Shown here: piece after piece, positions 59,274 through 62,415 of the stretch
Layout of the letters: the number at the start of each line of letters is the position of its first letter
Numbering within the stretch: the stretch's first letter is position 1
Assembly (NCBI GenBank): GCA_900542185.1
Contig: UQMZ01000020.1
Coordinates: 1 to 62,415, forward strand
Origin: an uncultured Bacteroidales bacterium
GTDB lineage: Bacteria; Bacteroidota; Bacteroidia; Bacteroidales; Muribaculaceae
Direction of reading: 5' to 3'
Length of the DNA stretch: 62,415 nt
Position numbers and translations under genes: made by a program
The notes under the pieces: model-generated
Told to the model about the DNA's origin: nothing
The model's input: the letters and a program-made list of their open reading frames with translations, nothing else
The model's database searches: none

Positions 59274-60059
59274 TTACAAATCGTAGAAAAGGTCGAGAAG
59301 CTGGGCGCGGTACACCTTGCTGATCTTGATAGGCGACAGGTCGTGGTAGGGAGGCACAAGCCGGCATTCGTTGCCCGAGATCATGGAGATATAGGCCACG
59401 TTCACGATGTAACTTTTGTGGGTGCGCACGAACTGCGGGCCATATTTCAGAATGGTGTCGGCAGTGGTGTTCCGTTTCAGTATTATGTGCTGCAGGGTGT
59501 TGAGCACCACTTCCCACAGCTTGCGGTCGGTGTCGTAGCGGAAGAATACTATATCCTTGGGAAACAGTATCATCCGGTCGTTGGTGATGGTGGTAACGGA
59601 AATTCCTGCCGGTGCGCCCGGAATGAAATGCGACGACGAGAGGCGTTCGGCCGGATCGGAGACCTGACCCTTGCCCGACATGGCCATGCGGTAACGGTTC
59701 ATGATCAGTTCCAGCTCCGACGTATCGTATGGCTTGAGCAGGAAATCGAAGGCCTCCATGCGCAGAGCCTGCATCAGGTACTTGTTGTAGGTGGTATAGA
59801 ATACTATCTTGCAGTCCCGGGACACCACTGTCTTAAGGCGTGGAATGAAGTCAAGGGCTGACTGGTCGTCCAGTTCGATGTCAAGGAATATCAGGTCGGG
59901 TTTGAGGGCAGACGCCGCGCTAAGCAGTTGTCTGGCCCCTGAGACGGTTCCGCAGACTTCGACCCAGTCGAAGTTTGTCAGGTCTTTTGCCACGATCTGA
60001 CGCGAGGGAGCGTCGTCGTCAACTATAAGCACGCGGGTCTTGGGGGTAGTGTCAGCCAT
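59274..60059 (-). CDS. LytTR-type response regulator
   Basis: 261 aa from ATG 60059; upstream in-frame sequence belongs to the kinase gene in another frame. The receiver domain has acidic VDDDAPSRQI and the phospho-acceptor Asp in LIFLDIELDDQSALDF near residue 62. A linker leads to a LytTR DNA-binding domain (about 150-261: VFFRYDTDRKLWEVVL, FVRTHKSYIVNVAYI). It overlaps its kinase gene by 8 nt. Such pairs regulate extracellular functions; the target here may be the sulfatase-type gene downstream. Confidence 0.95.
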   Translation of the reverse strand: MADTTPKTRVLIVDDDAPSRQIVAKDLTNFDWVEVCGTVSGARQLLSAASALKPDLIFLDIELDDQSALDFIPRLKTVVSRDCKIVFYTTYNKYLMQALRMEAFDFLLKPYDTSELELIMNRYRMAMSGKGQVSDPAERLSSSHFIPGAPAGISVTTITNDRMILFPKDIVFFRYDTDRKLWEVVLNTLQHIILKRNTTADTILKYGPQFVRTHKSYIVNVAYISMISGNECRLVPPYHDLSPIKISKVYRAQLLDLFYDL

Positions 60060-62067
60060 GAATGTTGAAATTGAAGTCAGTGGGGATGAACAGGGAGGCG
60101 CGGTATCCGTTGAGTCCGTCGCGGAGGGTGCAGGGCTCCAATTCGAATCGCATCTGCGCACGTTTCTTTTCGTTGATGATCTGCAGCAGATTGGCCACGA
60201 TCTTCAGACCCTGGCGCGTGGAGTCGCAGCAGGGCACTGCGTCGGGCGCGGTGTTGTTCAGCACGTCTATCACATAGGTTCCGTTGTCGCGCCGCACATT
60301 TATGTCGAGAATTCTGGGCTGGGATTCAGGCAGTGAGGCGAATCCATGCTTGAAGGCATTCTCAACGAAAATCATCAGCACCATGGATGGAAGGAAAACT
60401 TTGTCCGGCTCGACACCATCGGCTATCGATTTATTGTATGATACCGGGACGGAGGTTCTGTCCGATTCGAGCGAGACATAGTCGTCCACGAAATCCAGGT
60501 CCTCGGCCAGCGATACATACACCTCCGAAACGATTACCGACTGGCGGCGCAGCAGACGCACAAGCGCATCGAGATGAGAGGGGAGGCCTTGTTCGCGGCG
60601 GACTATCTCGTGGTTCAGTATGTTGTAGATGAAGTGCGGATTGATCCGAGCCCTCAGGGCCTCGAGCCGCAGGTCCATGATGCGGTGCAGCATGCGTTCC
60701 TCGCGGTGACGCGCCATGCGGCGCATCTGTACCATCACTATCACAAGCAGTACTATCACTACGAGCGATATGGCTCCCACCACATAGTCGCGTGTCAGCA
60801 GTTTCTTATGCATCTCCAGGTCTTTGGACATGGCCATGATCCGGGAATCGCGTTCAAAGCGCATCTGGCGTTCCGAAGCGCTCATGCGCAGTGCGTAGTT
60901 GCGGATGGAGTCCTCGTACTGGGTGTATTGCCGCATCGCGTCCAGGGCCTGTCGCCACTGGCCCGTGGCGGCGTAATAATCGCGTACGAATTCCAGGCGT
61001 TCGTGCACCTGCTCTGGACGAAGGGAGGCGTTGCGCGACTTCCAGTCTGACAGCATGGCCGACACATTGCTGTAATGGCCACGCATGTTCTCCAGTTGCA
61101 ACCGCTGTGTGCGCAGATGCTCCTGCACATATTCGCTGGGCTGAACGTTGGTGAAATAATCTTCGGTTAGTTTCAGCAGCGAATCGGCCTTGACGTCCTG
61201 GCCGGAATGCAGGTAAAGGTCGGTCAGGTTGGCGCGGCAGAAATTGCGCTCCCATTCCAGTTCCGGCCTGTCCGTCAGGAAAGAGTCAAGCTGCAGGAAC
61301 AGACGCAGTGATTCGGGATACTTTTTCTGCACGAAGTAGTCGTGTCCCCGGTTGTTGAGGTAATGGAAGCGGTCGTCGGCCGACATTGCCGGCAGATACT
61401 CGGCGGCCCGGTCCCACCATTTGCGGCTCTGGTCGAAGTCGAGCAGTTCGGTATAATTTGAGGCGAGACCGATGTACTGCGGCACTCTGTATCGGTCAGG
61501 CAGACCTGCGGAGTCCGCTACCTGGATTGCGCGGCCGAACCAATGGGCGCTGAGGTCGTAATTGCCATTGTTGCGATAGGCCCCCGCTAAGTTGAAATAA
61601 GCGTCAGATTGGGTGGCGGGGTCTTTCAGGCCGGCGAATTCCTTGATGGCCTGTTTGTAATAGTAGATGTTGGAGTCAGGGTTATAGGTGAAGCGTGTGT
61701 AATACCCTGCGCGCGAGGAATGGACTTTCCCCTGAAGCAGACGGCGCAGCGGCGTGCGGGGGACCCTGGCCAGATAACCGTCGATTGAATCGAGCTCTCG
61801 CAATAGCTCCGTCTGACGGCCCCCGTAATAAGATGCGATGGCCTGCTGGGTCAGGGCGCCGTAGAATGCATCGGAATCTCCGGCCTCGACAGCCATGCGT
61901 TTGTGTGTTTCTATTATCATCATCGCGGAATCTATATGTCCGCGTTCAAGTACATCGGCCACTTCCTGTCCGAAACTTTCGTACAGGCTGGTCTGGCGGT
62001 CATCGCGTCTGCAACCGATAACCGTCAGTATCATAAGGGTATAAACCGTGAGTCTAAACCTTGACAT
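60052..62067 (-). CDS. TPR-containing LytS-type sensor histidine kinase
   Basis: 671 aa. A signal peptide with lipobox-like VIGC (about residue 16-19) is followed by TPR-like helices from about 25 to 400 (YFNLAGAYRNNGNYDLSAHW, YLNNRGHDYFVQKKYPESL). One membrane helix follows (about 429-449, VGAISLVVIVLLVIVMV). The cytoplasmic His_kinase domain (PF06580 type) carries RINPHFIYNILN with the phosphorylated His, and the ATPase N-box IFVENAFKHGF. It phosphorylates the adjacent LytTR regulator. A periplasmic TPR sensor resembles that of the regulator at 874-2658. A TAATTTTG promoter lies upstream. Confidence 0.94.
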   Translation of the reverse strand: MSRFRLTVYTLMILTVIGCRRDDRQTSLYESFGQEVADVLERGHIDSAMMIIETHKRMAVEAGDSDAFYGALTQQAIASYYGGRQTELLRELDSIDGYLARVPRTPLRRLLQGKVHSSRAGYYTRFTYNPDSNIYYYKQAIKEFAGLKDPATQSDAYFNLAGAYRNNGNYDLSAHWFGRAIQVADSAGLPDRYRVPQYIGLASNYTELLDFDQSRKWWDRAAEYLPAMSADDRFHYLNNRGHDYFVQKKYPESLRLFLQLDSFLTDRPELEWERNFCRANLTDLYLHSGQDVKADSLLKLTEDYFTNVQPSEYVQEHLRTQRLQLENMRGHYSNVSAMLSDWKSRNASLRPEQVHERLEFVRDYYAATGQWRQALDAMRQYTQYEDSIRNYALRMSASERQMRFERDSRIMAMSKDLEMHKKLLTRDYVVGAISLVVIVLLVIVMVQMRRMARHREERMLHRIMDLRLEALRARINPHFIYNILNHEIVRREQGLPSHLDALVRLLRRQSVIVSEVYVSLAEDLDFVDDYVSLESDRTSVPVSYNKSIADGVEPDKVFLPSMVLMIFVENAFKHGFASLPESQPRILDINVRRDNGTYVIDVLNNTAPDAVPCCDSTRQGLKIVANLLQIINEKKRAQMRFELEPCTLRDGLNGYRASLFIPTDFNFNIHG

Positions 62068-62126
62068 GGTATGCGGTAGTGTCGTAAGTATCGTGTTATT
62101 GTTCCTGAATAATCACGTGTCGATTA

Positions 62127-62134
62127 CAAAATTA
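62127..62134 (-). promoter_or_regulatory. -7 box for the LytS/LytTR operon
   Basis: TAATTTTG on the minus strand, 59 nt upstream of the kinase ATG. Confidence 0.6.
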
Positions 62135-62296
62135 ACAAAAATTGACGTAATAGAAAAATGTGCGGAATAGTACGAAATGCCTTTCAGGGGTGGAAATAAG
62201 CCTCTTGTTGGAGCTATGAGGCGTTTCGGTGGCGATTTTTAAGAAAAAATAGTATAAGGTTATGGCACCGTTTGGTCGGAGACCATGTTTCTCAAT

Positions 62297-62348
62297 AACC
62301 CCACGAAGGCTGTCGGAACGCTTCGCGCCCTCCAGCCATCGTGGGGTT
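62297..62348. terminator. long hairpin before the right edge of the window
   Basis: AACCCCACGA-A-GGCTG (62297-62312) pairs with CAGCC-A-TCGTGGGGTT (62333-62348), with a single A-A mismatch and a 20-nt loop. It probably ends a transcript or insulates the promoter that follows. 62135-62296 shows nothing else. Confidence 0.6.
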
Positions 62349-62367
62349 AATGAAAAACAGCCTCTCT

Positions 62368-62375
62368 TACCTTTG
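62368..62375 (+). promoter_or_regulatory. -7 box of a gene lying beyond the window
   Basis: TACCTTTG on the plus strand, 40 nt from the edge. The downstream gene is not visible; no start codon with a clear frame occurs before 62415. Confidence 0.5.
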
Positions 62376-62415
62376 CAGAGTCCAATCAGATAATGACAAA
62401 ATAAGAGTTTAGAAC

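Overview
The window looks like chromosomal DNA of a gut Bacteroidales bacterium, most likely of the Muribaculaceae/Bacteroidaceae type. The evidence is the Bacteroidota promoter signature (a -7 box TAnnTTTG, several with TTTG exactly 20 bp upstream), TonB-dependent receptors with carboxypeptidase-like N-terminal domains, a sigma/DUF4974 anti-sigma/STN-receptor trio, TPR-containing sensor proteins, and families typical of this order (GLPGLI, DUF4230, DUF4249, DUF3795, C_GCAxxG_C_C, AAA-ATPase/PD-(D/E)XK fusions). Genus and species cannot be fixed from the sequence alone.

Layout. 0-5.2 kb: small secreted proteins, a membrane-anchored TPR/HTH regulator, and a threonine/serine-exporter-like operon (two split ThrE halves plus a LysR regulator). 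5.3-9.4 kb is an eroded accessory stretch: remnants of a CoA-dehydratase activase and an internally deleted TetR gene, an unidentified coding fragment, a PstS-like lipoprotein, a DUF4304-like protein with a KilA-N protein, and the 3' end of an ABC exporter. 9.5-26.6 kb is GC-richer core-like DNA: alkaline phosphatase; an alpha-fucosidase/CutC/transglutaminase operon; the sigma/anti-sigma/receptor trio; a beta-propeller plus AAA/nuclease pair; small lipoproteins and an outer-membrane barrel.

26.7-33 kb is an AT-rich accessory island. It holds a metallophosphoesterase, four mostly unrecognisable proteins, a protein combining Sel1, PKD-like and LRR-like segments, and a three-gene unit with a uracil-DNA-glycosylase-like protein, a WYL regulator and what looks like an FtsZ/tubulin-fold protein lacking the GTP-binding signature. 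This unit is my best candidate for an undescribed system. 33-41 kb holds a Kup potassium transporter and a receptor/GLPGLI operon divergent from a two-component system.

41-46.8 kb is a tightly packed minus-strand operon of xenobiotic-modification and redox genes (CAT-like and Vat/CatB-like acetyltransferases, GNAT, GrpB, AraC, flavodoxin reductase, tautomerase, ferredoxin-type protein, DUF3795, PNPOx-like). It is preceded by a promoter and a roughly 250-nt leader containing a long rod-like hairpin. 47-52 kb is accessory again: a Schlafen/AlbA-type ATPase gene broken by a 4-bp duplication, decayed coding remnants, and a coupled operon ending in a PD-(D/E)XK nuclease-like protein and a second metallophosphoesterase about 74% identical (estimated by eye) to the first. 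52-62.4 kb: tRNA-Phe, a DXS-like synthase, a receptor/DUF4249 pair, a membrane sulfatase-type enzyme, a LytTR regulator with its TPR histidine kinase, and a promoter firing out of the window.

No complete insertion sequence, CRISPR array, rRNA, integron or replication origin was seen. All family assignments come from reading motifs, not from database searches.
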